Assembly: GCA_910587645.1 (NCBI GenBank)
Contig: CAJUNA010000020.1
Location: 1 to 64,000 of the forward strand
From: an uncultured Oscillospiraceae bacterium
GTDB taxonomy: Bacteria > Bacillota > Clostridia > Oscillospirales > Oscillospiraceae
Direction: 5' to 3'
Length of the DNA stretch: 64,000 nt
In this document: positions 33,518 through 41,455 of the stretch, in pieces
Numbering within the stretch: the first letter of the stretch is position 1
How the letters are laid out: every line of letters begins with the position of its first letter
The notes under the pieces: generated by a model
Seen by the model: the letters and a program-made list of their open reading frames with translations, nothing else
The model's database searches: none
Told to the model about the DNA's origin: nothing
Made by a program: the position numbers and the translations under genes

Positions 33518-35056
33518 ATGCCTAAGTGGTTGGACAATGCGGTGTTTTATGAGATCTATCCTCAGACTTTTTGCGATACCAATGCCGATGGGATTGGTGA
33601 TTTCCAGGGTATTTTGGAAAAGCTGGACTATATCCGGGATCTTGGATGTAATGCCATTTGGCTCAATCCCTGCTTCCAATCTCCTTTTGGAGACGCAGGG
33701 TATGACGTGTCTGACTATTACACCGCCGCGCCCCGTTATGGCACAAATCAGGATCTCAAGCGGATTTTTCAGGCTGCCCATGAGAAAGGCATGCGTGTGT
33801 TACTGGATCTGGTGCCCGGCCATACCTCCATTGAGCACCCCTGGTTCCGGGAATCTATGAAGCCTGAGCGCAATGCGTATACAGACCGCTACGTGTGGAC
33901 AAATACTGTTTGGGAGCGTCCGGACGGCATGGATTGTCTCCGTGCGGTTTCTCAGCGGGACGGCGCCTGCGCGGTCAACTTTTTCTCTAACCAGCCTGCG
34001 CTGAATTATGGCTACTATAAGCCGGAAAAGCCCTGGCAGCAGCCCGTGGATGCTCCTGGCCCCCGCGCTACGCTGGAGGCGATGAAGGATGTTATGCGGT
34101 TTTGGCTCGGCATGGGCTGTGACGGCTTCCGGGTGGATATGGCGATGTCTTTGGTGAAGAATGATCCCGAGAGCAAAGGTACTATCGCGCTCTGGCAGGA
34201 GGTCCATGCTTTTTTGGCGCAGGAGTTCCCGGAAGCCGGTATGATTGCCGAGTGGGGTGAACCGGATAAGTCCTTGGCGGGTGGCTTCCATATGGACTTT
34301 CTCCTTTCTGGCGGGCCCTCCCATTATGACGATTTATTCCGCTGCGCGGAACCTTTCTTTTCCCACCGGGGTAAGGGGGATGTGTCGAAATTCGCTGCCC
34401 ACTATCAGTACTACATTGAAAAGACCCATGGAAAAGGCTTGATCTGCATTCCCTCCGGCAACCATGACACCGCCCGCCTGGCGCCACGGCTCCAGGGAGA
34501 CGAGTTAAAGCATTGCTTTGCGTTCCTGCTCTCTATGCCTGGTGCGCCGTTTATCTACTATGGTGATGAGATCGGTATGCGCTATATGGAGGGCTTGACT
34601 TCCGTAGAGGGTGGTTATCACCGTACCGGTGCGCGTACGCCGATGCAATGGGACGATTCCGTGAACGCGGGCTTCAGCGCCGCGTCCGGGGAGCGGCTTT
34701 ATACTCCCGTTGACAGATCCCCCGGCCGTCCCACCGTAAAGGCCCAGATGGCGGATGAAAACTCCCTTTACCATGAGATAAAGCGCCTGATTGCCGTCCG
34801 CATGGCTCACGAAGCCCTGCAAAGCAATGGCAGTATTGCGTTCGTCTATGCCAGGGAAAACACCTATCCCTTCGCTTATGTGCGCTCCTCCGGCGCGGAA
34901 AAAATCCTGGTAGTGTTGAATCCTTCTATGGAGCCCGCTGCCTTCCCTGGCGCGTATGCGCCGAAGGAGACCCTCTACCGCCTGGGCGGCGAAGCCGCTT
35001 TCTCCGCGGATACAGTCACGGTTCCGGCTAACTCGGCGGGTTTCTATCTCCTGTAA
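33518..35056 (+). CDS. GH13 alpha-amylase family glycoside hydrolase
   Basis: A 512-residue cytoplasmic enzyme, with no signal peptide. The (beta/alpha)8 barrel carries the GH13 conserved regions: DLVPGHTS (region I), GFRVDMAMS with the nucleophile Asp (II), IAEWGEP with the acid/base Glu (III) and SGNHDTARL with the transition-state Asp (IV). The C-terminal 100 residues are the usual beta domain. Overall it resembles oligo-1,6-glucosidases, alpha-glucosidases and trehalose-metabolising enzymes; the exact specificity is not deducible. AAAGGAG stands before the ATG. It stands alone with no transporter next to it. Confidence 0.9.
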   Translation: MPKWLDNAVFYEIYPQTFCDTNADGIGDFQGILEKLDYIRDLGCNAIWLNPCFQSPFGDAGYDVSDYYTAAPRYGTNQDLKRIFQAAHEKGMRVLLDLVPGHTSIEHPWFRESMKPERNAYTDRYVWTNTVWERPDGMDCLRAVSQRDGACAVNFFSNQPALNYGYYKPEKPWQQPVDAPGPRATLEAMKDVMRFWLGMGCDGFRVDMAMSLVKNDPESKGTIALWQEVHAFLAQEFPEAGMIAEWGEPDKSLAGGFHMDFLLSGGPSHYDDLFRCAEPFFSHRGKGDVSKFAAHYQYYIEKTHGKGLICIPSGNHDTARLAPRLQGDELKHCFAFLLSMPGAPFIYYGDEIGMRYMEGLTSVEGGYHRTGARTPMQWDDSVNAGFSAASGERLYTPVDRSPGRPTVKAQMADENSLYHEIKRLIAVRMAHEALQSNGSIAFVYARENTYPFAYVRSSGAEKILVVLNPSMEPAAFPGAYAPKETLYRLGGEAAFSADTVTVPANSAGFYLL

Positions 35057-35112
35057 AAACAAAAACCCTATCCCCCTTTTCCGCATAGAATGGAGGAAAA
35101 GGGGGATGAATT

Positions 35113-35274
35113 ATGGATCCGAGGGAGTTGACGCTGTTTATTTCAGCGGTGGCGAACAGCTTGTATGAAACTGTGCCGCCGGCGCGTCTCGCGGTACTGG
35201 CCGCTGTTTTTACGCAGCTGGGCGATACGCTGGAGACCTTGGCAGCGCAAAGCGCGTTTCTGGGGCGGGAGTGA
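35113..35274 (+). CDS. Small DUF6774-like protein
   Basis: A 53-residue protein of the sequence type seen in the Clostridia family DUF6774: MDPRELTLFISAVANSLYET, then a hydrophobic LAVLAAVFTQLGDTLETLAAQ. It is all-helical by appearance, weakly hydrophobic, of unknown function. A GGGGG stretch seven bases ahead acts as ribosome site, and it lies in the downstream arm of a stem-loop (ATCCCCCTTTT with AAAAGGGGGAT) that also ends the GH13 gene. Assignment relies on the LAA.FTQLGDTL.T.AAQ pattern. Confidence 0.6.
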   Translation: MDPRELTLFISAVANSLYETVPPARLAVLAAVFTQLGDTLETLAAQSAFLGRE

Positions 35275-35327
35275 CGCGGATGGTGGGGATAATCCATATC
35301 TATTTGTTTAGTGATCCATACCTTGAA

Positions 35328-35356
35328 TTGACAAGGGGATGGTTTCCTGCTATAAT
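35328..35356 (+). promoter_or_regulatory. Consensus sigma-A promoter of the XRE regulator
   Basis: TTGACA (35328-35333), exactly 17 bases, TATAAT (35351-35356): full consensus. The predicted transcript starts only a few bases before the GGGAGGGG ribosome site, so it has almost no leader. Confidence 0.9.
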
Positions 35357-35383
35357 ACAAGCAAAATGGGAGGGGTGACGATA

Positions 35384-35740
35384 TTGGGCGGCATTGGCGC
35401 GAGGATGAGGACGCTTCGCGAAGGCGTTGGCCTGTCCCAGGCCAAGCTTGGTAAAATCGCGGGTATCCCCCAGGCTACCGTAAACCGGTATGAAACCGGC
35501 TACACCGCCGTCCCTGTCCGGGTGCTGGTCTGGTACGCGGATTACTTTGATGTGTCAATGGACTACCTCTGCTGCCGTACTGGCAGTCCGCAGGGAAGGC
35601 TGTATGAGTACAAGCCTAAAATACTGGAGGAGGATGGGGACGTCAAACGGTTTGTGGAGATGTGCTTCGACCCTGCTTCCCCGGTGAACGGCCGCTTGAG
35701 GGCGGCGATTATTGAAATACTGGAGGAGGGGCGGACATAA
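35384..35740 (+). CDS. XRE-family helix-turn-helix regulator
   Basis: A 118-residue regulator with a HTH_3 domain at its N-terminus (GVGLSQAKLGKIAGIPQATVNRYETGYTAVP split across the HTH) and a C-terminal acidic tail. TTG 35384 is preferred because GGGAGGGG (35368-35375) is eight bases upstream; an in-frame GTG at 35375 is too close to it. It overlaps no other gene but is two bases from the nucleotidyltransferase gene that follows, implying one operon. Confidence 0.8.
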   Translation: MGGIGARMRTLREGVGLSQAKLGKIAGIPQATVNRYETGYTAVPVRVLVWYADYFDVSMDYLCCRTGSPQGRLYEYKPKILEEDGDVKRFVEMCFDPASPVNGRLRAAIIEILEEGRT

Positions 35741-35741
35741 C

Positions 35742-36539
35742 ATGATGGAAGACAGGGGGGCATCCCTGGTAGAAATGCTTTTCCGGGAGCTTTCCGCCCT
35801 GCCGGAGGTGGAAGCCATTGCCTTGGGCGGTTCCCGGGCAGGGGAGGTTTATGACGGGAAGTCAGATTATGACGTGTACCTCTACTGTACCGCGCCTGTG
35901 GCGGAGGACATCCGGCGGGAGGTGCTGGAACGGTACTGCGCTGTGGTGGAGATTGGAAACCATTTTTGGGAGTACGAGGATAACTGCACGCTGAAGGATG
36001 GGGTGGATATTGACCTTTTGTACCGGGAGCTGGACGGATTTGTCCGGGATGTGGCTTCTGTAGTGGAGGGCTGCCAGCCAAGAAACGGCTATACCACCTG
36101 TATGTGGCACAATCTGCGGACCTGCAAAATTGTTTATGACCGTGACGGGCGTCTGGCGGAGGCGAAAGCGCGGTTTGACGTACCCTATCCCACGCTGCTG
36201 AAAACAAGGATTATCCAGCGGAACTGGAAGCTCCTGCGGGGATCCCTGCCCGCCTATGAGGGGCAGATCGCCAAGGCGGCCAAGCGGGGGGATTTGGTCA
36301 GCGTCAACCACCGGACGGCGGCATTTTTAGAAAGCTATTTCGACATTCTGTTTGCGCGCAACGAACTGACCCATCCCGGGGAAAAACGGCTGGTTCAGCT
36401 TTGCCGCCAGCAGTGCGGGGTTCTCCCGGCGGCGTTTGAGGAGAACCTAGAGCGGCTGTTTGCGGATTTGTTTGCCCAGTGTGGGCGGGTGCCGGAGGAT
36501 ATCGGGCGGATTGCCAGTGAGCTGGCGCGTATACTTTAA
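35742..36539 (+). CDS. Nucleotidyltransferase-domain protein of unknown target
   Basis: A 265-residue protein with a Pol-beta-superfamily nucleotidyltransferase signature near the start (LGGSRAGEVYDGKSDYDVYL: G-S-x10-D-x-D) and a third acidic residue in DGVDIDLLY. The C-terminal half is helical with HNLRTCKIVYDRDG and resembles DUF4037/aminoglycoside-type nucleotidyltransferases. Substrate unknown. Two ATG codons (35742, 35745) share the ribosome site GGAGGAGG, which is at the end of the XRE gene. The pair with the XRE gene might be a regulator-enzyme couple, but no partner HEPN protein is present, so a toxin-antitoxin role is not supported. Confidence 0.7.
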   Translation: MMEDRGASLVEMLFRELSALPEVEAIALGGSRAGEVYDGKSDYDVYLYCTAPVAEDIRREVLERYCAVVEIGNHFWEYEDNCTLKDGVDIDLLYRELDGFVRDVASVVEGCQPRNGYTTCMWHNLRTCKIVYDRDGRLAEAKARFDVPYPTLLKTRIIQRNWKLLRGSLPAYEGQIAKAAKRGDLVSVNHRTAAFLESYFDILFARNELTHPGEKRLVQLCRQQCGVLPAAFEENLERLFADLFAQCGRVPEDIGRIASELARIL

Positions 36540-36579
36540 GAAAAATATAGGAATAAATGGAGCATATGAGGAGATCATC

Positions 36580-37692
36580 ATGGCTGAAAAGGACAAAAAA
36601 CTAACGAAAACCGCTGCCATTGCCAACGACAAGAAGGAAGCCATCCAGACCGCCATGAAAAATATTGAGAAGGTCTACGGCAAAGGCGCCATTATGCGGC
36701 TGGGGGATCAGACCAATCTGAATGTGGAGGTTATTCCCACCGGTTCCTTGGCGCTGGATCTGGCCTTGGGGATCGGCGGTGTGCCTAAGGGGCGCATTAT
36801 TGAAATCTATGGCCCGGAATCCTCTGGTAAGACCACCCTGGCCCTCCATATTGTGGCCCAGGGCCAGAAAGCGGGAGGCGAGGTGGCCTTTGTGGACGCA
36901 GAGCATGCCCTGGATCCCACCTATGCCCGGGCGTTGGGTGTCAACATTGATGATATGCTGATCTCCCAGCCGGACACCGGCGAGCAGGCGCTGGAGATCA
37001 CCGAGGCCCTGGTGCGCTCCGGCGCGCTGGACGTGGTAGTGGTGGACTCGGTGGCCGCGCTGGTGCCCAGGGCCGAGATCGAGGGTGAAATGGGCGACAG
37101 CTATGTGGGCCTTCATGCCCGGCTTATGAGCCAGGCCCTGCGGAAGCTGGCAGGGGCGATCAACAAGACCAAGTGCGTAGTGGTGTTCATCAACCAGCTC
37201 CGGGAAAAGGTGGGCGTCATGTACGGCAATCCGGAGGTCACCACCGGTGGGCGGGCGCTGAAATTTTACGCCTCCGTGCGCATTGATGTGCGGCGGGTAG
37301 AGACGCTGAAATCCGGCGGTGAGATGATTGGCAACCGCACTAAGGCCAAGGTGGTCAAAAACAAGATGGCGCCCCCCTTCCGGGAGGCGGAGTTTGATAT
37401 CATGTATGGCGAGGGCATCAGCCGGCTGGGCGAGCTGCTGGATCTGGCGGTAAAGCTGGAACTGGTGCAAAAATCCGGATCCTGGTTCTCCATGGGGGAG
37501 ACCCGCCTGGGCCAGGGCCGCGATGCCGCCAAGCAGTACCTCAAGGACAACCCTGAGACGGCGGACAGCCTGGAAGCCGCCATCCGCCGGGACTTCTTCA
37601 AGCTCATGAGCACCCAGTCCCAAGTAGCCGCCAAGGCGGCGGGCCGTGCGGTGGATGTGTCGGCGGAGGATTTTGACGATGAGGAAGCGTAA
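36580..37692 (+). CDS. recA: Recombinase RecA
   Basis: A 370-residue RecA: strand exchange in homologous recombination and co-protease of LexA. Motifs are intact: Walker A GPESSGKTT, the MAW motif, Walker B-like DVVVVDSVAALV, the L1/L2 loops (with GALKFYASVRIDVRR) and the GEGISRLGELLDLAVK segment. The start at 36580 is set by GAGGAG six bases before the ATG; the N-terminus is typical (AIQTAMKNIEKVYGKGAIMR). No LexA site was recognised in the short upstream gap. Confidence 0.97.
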   Translation: MAEKDKKLTKTAAIANDKKEAIQTAMKNIEKVYGKGAIMRLGDQTNLNVEVIPTGSLALDLALGIGGVPKGRIIEIYGPESSGKTTLALHIVAQGQKAGGEVAFVDAEHALDPTYARALGVNIDDMLISQPDTGEQALEITEALVRSGALDVVVVDSVAALVPRAEIEGEMGDSYVGLHARLMSQALRKLAGAINKTKCVVVFINQLREKVGVMYGNPEVTTGGRALKFYASVRIDVRRVETLKSGGEMIGNRTKAKVVKNKMAPPFREAEFDIMYGEGISRLGELLDLAVKLELVQKSGSWFSMGETRLGQGRDAAKQYLKDNPETADSLEAAIRRDFFKLMSTQSQVAAKAAGRAVDVSAEDFDDEEA

Positions 37693-37720
37693 AAGCGACC
37701 ACATAAAAGGAGGAACGCCT

Positions 37721-37849
37721 ATGTTGAAAAAAGCGCGCATCGTATCCATGATCGTACTGGCCGCGTCCATCGTGATCACAGCGGGACTGGCGGTGGAAAA
37801 CCTGGTGCTGGCGGTTATCGCGCTGGCCAAGAAGCGGGAGCGGCGGTAG
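37721..37849 (+). CDS. Small single-helix membrane peptide after recA
   Basis: A 42-residue peptide with a near-ideal ribosome site (AAGGAGG at 37707-37713, seven bases before ATG 37721). One hydrophobic helix (IVSMIVLAASIVITAGLAV) lies between two basic ends (KKAR and KKRERR). It sits 28 bases after recA and before the terminator, so it is probably co-transcribed. No family was recognised. Confidence 0.6.
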   Translation: MLKKARIVSMIVLAASIVITAGLAVENLVLAVIALAKKRERR

Positions 37850-37858
37850 GGCTGGAAG

Positions 37859-37898
37859 ATTTTGCTCCCCTGGTGGGAAACCGGGGGAGCAAAATTTT
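37859..37898 (+). terminator. Terminator after recA and the small peptide gene
   Basis: ATTTTGCTCCCCTGG pairs with CCGGGGGAGCAAAAT around a short loop, followed by TTTTTTT. Confidence 0.9.
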
Positions 37899-37982
37899 TT
37901 TCATTTTATAGGATGGAGTGGCAGGCGCCGCCTTGATGGCATGGAAAGAAATCCTGGATGCCTGCAAATGACAGCCAATAGT

Positions 37983-38014
37983 AAAGCGGTATGCGCCGTG
38001 ACGCATACCGCTTT
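37983..38014 (-). terminator. Terminator of the phage cassette
   Basis: AAAGCGGTATGCG pairs with CGCATACCGCTTT (13-bp perfect stem), flanked by a further complementary AGCCAATA/TATTGGCT-like extension. It lies just beyond the endolysin stop in the direction of transcription (minus strand). Confidence 0.7.
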
Positions 38015-38039
38015 GTTATTGGCTGGGAAGACCCTCCGG

Positions 38040-38225
38040 CTACTTCCCCTTCACCGCCCGTTTCACCAGGATGGCCGCCTGATAGCGGGGGATCAGGGCC
38101 AGCGGCTCACTGCCATCGGTCAGGCCCATATCAATGGCTTCCTGGAACTCCTTTTCCGCCCACAGGGGGACGGACTGGGTTTTCAGGTAGTCGTTCAGCG
38201 CGGTGTAGATTTCTTGTCCGGTCAT
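38040..38225 (-). other. Possible internal translation start giving the lysin wall-binding tail alone
   Basis: Within the endolysin gene, the in-frame ATG at 38225 is preceded by a strong ribosome site AAGGAGAGG (minus strand, 38239-38231) at an eight-base spacing. Initiation there would yield a 61-residue protein that is exactly the putative wall-binding tail. Such internal starts that produce a free binding domain are known from several clostridial and enterococcal phage lysins. This is an inference from the sequence alone. Confidence 0.5.
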
Positions 38226-38669
38226 ACGATCCTCTCCTTCGTCAAATGGTCTGATATATGCCAGGGCTACAGCCTGGGGCCGTGTGCGGCGGAAGACGCC
38301 GCCGCCGTTAGACTGGCTGCCCGTCTCGCCCGGGGAGGTATTGCCCTCGATAGCGGTAGCGGTGGTTCCCGCTGCGCTCTCTACAATGCCTGTGTGGCCG
38401 AAGCGGTAGATGGCGATGTCCCCTGGCCGGGGATGGGAGACGATTCGCTCCCGCTGGTTGTCCCGGTACCAGCTCAGCAGCGCGGAACAGCTCGCTGTCC
38501 GGTAAGGCAGGGGCCTGCCCGCCTGATGGAAACACCACTGAACGAAAATCATGCACCAGGGTACGCCGTTCCAACCGTACCACTGGCCGTATTTGGTCCG
38601 GTTGCTTCCGGCGGGGCTTTCCATCGCGCCCAGTTCCCCGGCCGCAAGGGACAGCGGGTTACCGGACAT
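38040..38669 (-). CDS. Phage-type CHAP-domain endolysin
   Basis: A 209-residue lysin that should cleave peptidoglycan peptides or the amide bond. The CHAP catalytic Cys is Cys39 in the VPWCMIF motif and the His lies in GHTGIVE. After residue 140 comes a separate C-terminal segment of about 60 residues (starting MTGQEIYTALNDYL) that resembles the wall-binding tails of phage lysins from Clostridia and contains a helical repeat with WAEKEFQEAIDMGLTDG. That segment has its own ribosome site, see the internal start feature. It overlaps the upstream holin gene by 11 bases. No signal peptide, as expected for a holin-dependent lysin. Confidence 0.85.
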   Translation of the reverse strand: MSGNPLSLAAGELGAMESPAGSNRTKYGQWYGWNGVPWCMIFVQWCFHQAGRPLPYRTASCSALLSWYRDNQRERIVSHPRPGDIAIYRFGHTGIVESAAGTTATAIEGNTSPGETGSQSNGGGVFRRTRPQAVALAYIRPFDEGEDRMTGQEIYTALNDYLKTQSVPLWAEKEFQEAIDMGLTDGSEPLALIPRYQAAILVKRAVKGK

Positions 38670-38874
38670 CGCTGCCTCCAGTTCCCGGGTGGTTCTGGGC
38701 TTTCTGGTTCTGGGTGCCGAAATAAAAGGCGATAATCACCGCGTAGATGGTCATGAAATCCTGGCCCACCTCGCCCCTGAGCGCCTGGACCGCAAAAACC
38801 AGGGTCAGGGCCAGAGTCACCAGGCTCTTGATGCTCAGCAGGTTGTTTACCCGCCGGATAAAAGCTTCGTGCAT
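38659..38874 (-). CDS. Phage holin
   Basis: A 71-residue membrane protein with two hydrophobic segments (SLVTLALTLVFAVQAL and FMTIYAVIIAFYFG), the usual form of a small holin of Clostridia phages that releases the endolysin. The ATG at 38874 has GGGAGAG before it; its end overlaps the endolysin start by 11 bases. Charged C-terminus. Placement immediately before a CHAP lysin supports the call. Confidence 0.8.
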   Translation of the reverse strand: MHEAFIRRVNNLLSIKSLVTLALTLVFAVQALRGEVGQDFMTIYAVIIAFYFGTQNQKAQNHPGTGGSDVR

Positions 38875-38969
38875 CGTACATCTCTCCCATGTAAAATTTC
38901 CGGGGATGCTGTACCCCCGTTGTATCAATACGCGCCGCAGAGGCTGTTTGTGCCTGTCCCGCCGGCCCG

Positions 38970-39365
38970 TTAGGCTTGGGTAAATATGGCGGTATACCGT
39001 ACGTCCCCCGTTACGGTAAAGGTATGGCTTTGAGCCGTGACGGGGGAGGGAAACGAGCTGCCGCCTGTGAAGCGGTTCCACTGCTTGAATTTGTACCCTG
39101 CCTTTGGCGTTGCTTCTATGGTGACCAGCATGTCCAGAGAGGCTGCGCCGCCAGGGGATACCGTCCCCATTGCGGGGTTGGCGCTTTCCACCGTGACTGT
39201 GCAGATATCCTCTGGTAGCTGCCCGGAGGGCAGGGTGCGGATTAATTCCGGGTACAGGGAAAAGGGGTCGTTGTCGTAGACTTCCTGTCCCATTTCGATC
39301 AGGGCGTCTTTGATGGCGTTTTTTGTCTCTTGCAGCGCCGCCAGTTTTTCCGCGATGGTGCCCAT
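38970..39365 (-). CDS. Phage tail-associated protein with InlB-like repeat
   Basis: A 131-residue protein. Its first 45 residues (KLAALQETKNAIKDALIEMG and the following YPELIRTL) resemble the short amphipathic modules found on phage tail or baseplate accessory proteins; the rest is a beta-repeat of the InlB/Listeria-Bacteroides type (VTIEATPKAGYKFKQWNRF). It probably decorates the virion or tail tip. ATG 39365 overlaps the previous stop (TGATG) and GGGGAGG is just ahead. Confidence 0.65.
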   Translation of the reverse strand: MGTIAEKLAALQETKNAIKDALIEMGQEVYDNDPFSLYPELIRTLPSGQLPEDICTVTVESANPAMGTVSPGGAASLDMLVTIEATPKAGYKFKQWNRFTGGSSFPSPVTAQSHTFTVTGDVRYTAIFTQA

Positions 39366-39592
39366 CAGATTTCCTCCCCATTAATTTGATCGAGGATGGC
39401 CCCGACATCCCCCAGCAGGCTGTCCACATATGCCGTGCTGGCCATGCCGTCCCGGGGGACAGGGTGTCCGTCTTCGTCAAACCCCACGTACTGCCCAGCG
39501 GTGCCGGACATGGTATCCTGCTTTTTCGCCAGCCGCTCCTTGAGCCAGTCCGCCAGCCGCCGGAGACCAGCCTCATCTAAGTATTTTGCCAT
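39365..39592 (-). CDS. Small phage tail-fibre-like protein
   Basis: A 75-residue protein beginning MAKYLDEAGLRRLADWLKER, the same kind of opening (KYLD..GL..) as the larger fibre protein upstream (MNKYLDANGLLYVWEKIKSQ), so the two may share an attachment module. The rest is short, with GFDEDGHPVPRDGM. It is coupled to the next gene (TGATG). Function is inferred only from the resemblance and context. Confidence 0.6.
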   Translation of the reverse strand: MAKYLDEAGLRRLADWLKERLAKKQDTMSGTAGQYVGFDEDGHPVPRDGMASTAYVDSLLGDVGAILDQINGEEI

Positions 39593-39617
39593 GTAGGATT
39601 CCTCCTTTCCGCGCCGC

Positions 39618-40118
39618 TTAGACGGCCAGCAGGCTGTCGATCTCCTCGTTGGTGATACTCTCCAGCGCGAAGGTTCCGCCCAGGGCGTCCCATCTCTCGC
39701 CGTCCCAGGCGTAATTCATACCCGTGGCCTCCACGTTCCATACATCGCCCAGGATATTGTCCGCTTCAGGCAGGTCTCCGGCGCTGGCCACGCTGCCCTT
39801 GAAACGGTAGAGGCCGGTGATATCGCTTTTCAGCGCCAGCTCCGGCTTCCCGGTGATTTCGTCCCAGGCGGCGGTTCTGGCGGACAGTACGCCGCCGGTG
39901 ATGGCCAGGCCCGGGCCGACCTTCACGCCCCCCAGGGTCTCCTCTGTGGCGGCCGGCAGGACGTAGCCGGACAGGCCTGCCAGCTTGGCTTTCTCCTCAT
40001 CGGTAAAGTCGTTGGCGGACAGGCCCTTGCCCGCCGCCTTGTCCACCTTGCCGGAGAGCTGGGATTTGATTTTTTCCCAGACGTACAGCAGGCCGTTGGC
40101 ATCCAAGTACTTATTCAT
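39618..40118 (-). CDS. Phage tail-fibre or head-fibre protein
   Basis: A 166-residue protein with a fibre-type repetitive part: YVLPAATEETLGGVKVGPGL and WDEITGKPELA are typical of phage tail or head fibres, where such phrases recur in knob segments. A KYLDANGL module begins the protein. Its first codons overlap the end of the upstream gene by 8 bases. Confidence 0.75.
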   Translation of the reverse strand: MNKYLDANGLLYVWEKIKSQLSGKVDKAAGKGLSANDFTDEEKAKLAGLSGYVLPAATEETLGGVKVGPGLAITGGVLSARTAAWDEITGKPELALKSDITGLYRFKGSVASAGDLPEADNILGDVWNVEATGMNYAWDGERWDALGGTFALESITNEEIDSLLAV

Positions 40119-40785
40119 GCATCAGTTCCTCCAATTCAATGTTTGTAATAGGCCGGGTGGGGGGCGGGATGCTCCCAACGGCCTCTGCCAGGCCGGTGAT
40201 GGACGCAATGGGGTGCTGGTTTTCCCCATCTCGGTGGGTCAGGGCGCGGTGGTCCAGAGTACCGCCCTCGCCGCCGCCGGATACGCCGGAACCGGTGTCC
40301 GTGTAATCCCCTAGCGCCGGATCCCAGACCCACCAAGAGCCGTCCCGGATAATAGGGGAATGGACGGCGGCGTTCTCCGCCCGGGCGGCGGCTTCCAGGG
40401 CCGATGCCCCGGCGGCCAGGACCTTTTCCAGGTAATCCGCCCAAGGATCCCCTCCACCGGGGGTGAGACCTTCGGCCACGTAGGTAGCGTAGGTGCGGGA
40501 TTTCACCACCCGGTCTCCCGCGCACCAGCGCAGTTCACAGCAGCCGCAGCCCGGCTGGGCCACATCGGCGGCGGAAATGGGCCATACGGCGGTTCCGTCC
40601 TCCTCCAGCTCCAGGGCCGCGGGGTAGGCCCGTCCGCCGTCAGGGGGGCGGCATAGAAGCTGGACCGTGCCTGCCCCCAGCTCCGCCGCCCAGGCGGCGG
40701 TCTCGGGGAAGGCCAGCTCCCGGGCCAGGTTCTCCCCCTGCTTGCCCAGGTACAGCGTCCCAGGGCCTTTTACTATGGTTCGCAT
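40111..40785 (-). CDS. Phage structural protein, probably tail/baseplate
   Basis: A 224-residue protein starting with a beta-rich domain (GPGTLYLGKQGENLARELAF) and followed by GTAVWPISAADV-type segments seen in phage structural proteins that sit before fibres; the C-terminal part has a collagen-free Gly-rich linker (SGVSGGGEGGT) and the fibre-like GAxxIASITGL repeat. AAAGGAGG precedes ATG 40785. It is the first gene of the cassette; no terminase, portal, capsid, tape-measure or integrase gene adjoins it. Confidence 0.6.
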   Translation of the reverse strand: MRTIVKGPGTLYLGKQGENLARELAFPETAAWAAELGAGTVQLLCRPPDGGRAYPAALELEEDGTAVWPISAADVAQPGCGCCELRWCAGDRVVKSRTYATYVAEGLTPGGGDPWADYLEKVLAAGASALEAAARAENAAVHSPIIRDGSWWVWDPALGDYTDTGSGVSGGGEGGTLDHRALTHRDGENQHPIASITGLAEAVGSIPPPTRPITNIELEELMHE

Positions 40786-40948
40786 ATGGGTTGCCTCCTT
40801 TCTTGTGTTGTACAACCTAAGGCCGCATATGGGGAAAGGTTGCCGTAAATACGGCAACCTTTTCGAAAAATTTTTAGGACGGCGGGGAAAAAGGTCAAAA
40901 GCAGGCGCGGAGGGGATATACTGCCGCCTGGGGCGGGCAGATGCCTTC

Positions 40949-40977
40949 TTGACAGCGGCGGCAGGGTGGGGTATGCT
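40949..40977 (+). promoter_or_regulatory. Sigma-A promoter of the MarR gene
   Basis: TTGACA (40949-40954), 17-base spacer, TATGCT (40972-40977), 31 bases before the start codon. Confidence 0.75.
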
Positions 40978-41007
40978 GTACGGGAGAAAAACAGGGAGGT
41001 TTCGCCT

Positions 41008-41439
41008 ATGCTGCCCGCTTTTTTTACCCGTTCCCAAGGCCTGCGCAAGCTGTATTGCGGCCTGTTCACCCCTATGCTGGAACGTCATGGCTTGACCCAG
41101 CTTGAGGTGGACATTTTGCTTTTTCTGGCCAACAACCCGGCCTATGACACCGCCCGGGATATTGTTGAAAAGAGACATCTGGCAAAATCCCATGTCTCTG
41201 TGGGTGTGGACGCCCTGGCGGCGCGGGGCATGCTGGACCGGCGGAAGCGGGAAGGAAACCGGAAGACGATCCATCTCTGCCTCACTGCCGCCGCCGCGCC
41301 GGTGGTGGAGGAGGGCCGGGCCGTCCAGCAGCAGTACGCGGGGATGCTCCTCCAGGGGTTTTCGGGGGAGGAGCGGCGGGAGCTGTTCCGCCTTCTGGAC
41401 AAGGTGAGCGAGAACGTGGACCGGGTGCTGACGGAGTAG
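41008..41439 (+). CDS. MarR family transcriptional regulator
   Basis: A 143-residue dimeric winged-helix repressor. The HTH is DIVEKRHLAKSHVSVGVDAL and the wing MLDRRKREGNRKTIHL; flanking helices form the dimer interface. GGGAGG precedes ATG 41008. It has its own promoter and lies upstream of, and co-directional with, the DUF1538 operon, which it probably controls together with itself. The effector is unknown. Confidence 0.88.
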   Translation: MLPAFFTRSQGLRKLYCGLFTPMLERHGLTQLEVDILLFLANNPAYDTARDIVEKRHLAKSHVSVGVDALAARGMLDRRKREGNRKTIHLCLTAAAAPVVEEGRAVQQQYAGMLLQGFSGEERRELFRLLDKVSENVDRVLTE

Positions 41440-41455
41440 CATCCAGCCAACTGCC

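Noticed and set aside
35384..36539. XRE/nucleotidyltransferase pair considered as a toxin-antitoxin module
   Set aside because: No HEPN-type partner or typical antitoxin is present, and the enzyme has a full-length extra C-terminal domain.
37983..40785. The phage cassette considered as a complete prophage
   Set aside because: No integrase, terminase, portal, capsid or tape-measure gene was found within the window, and housekeeping genes adjoin both sides.
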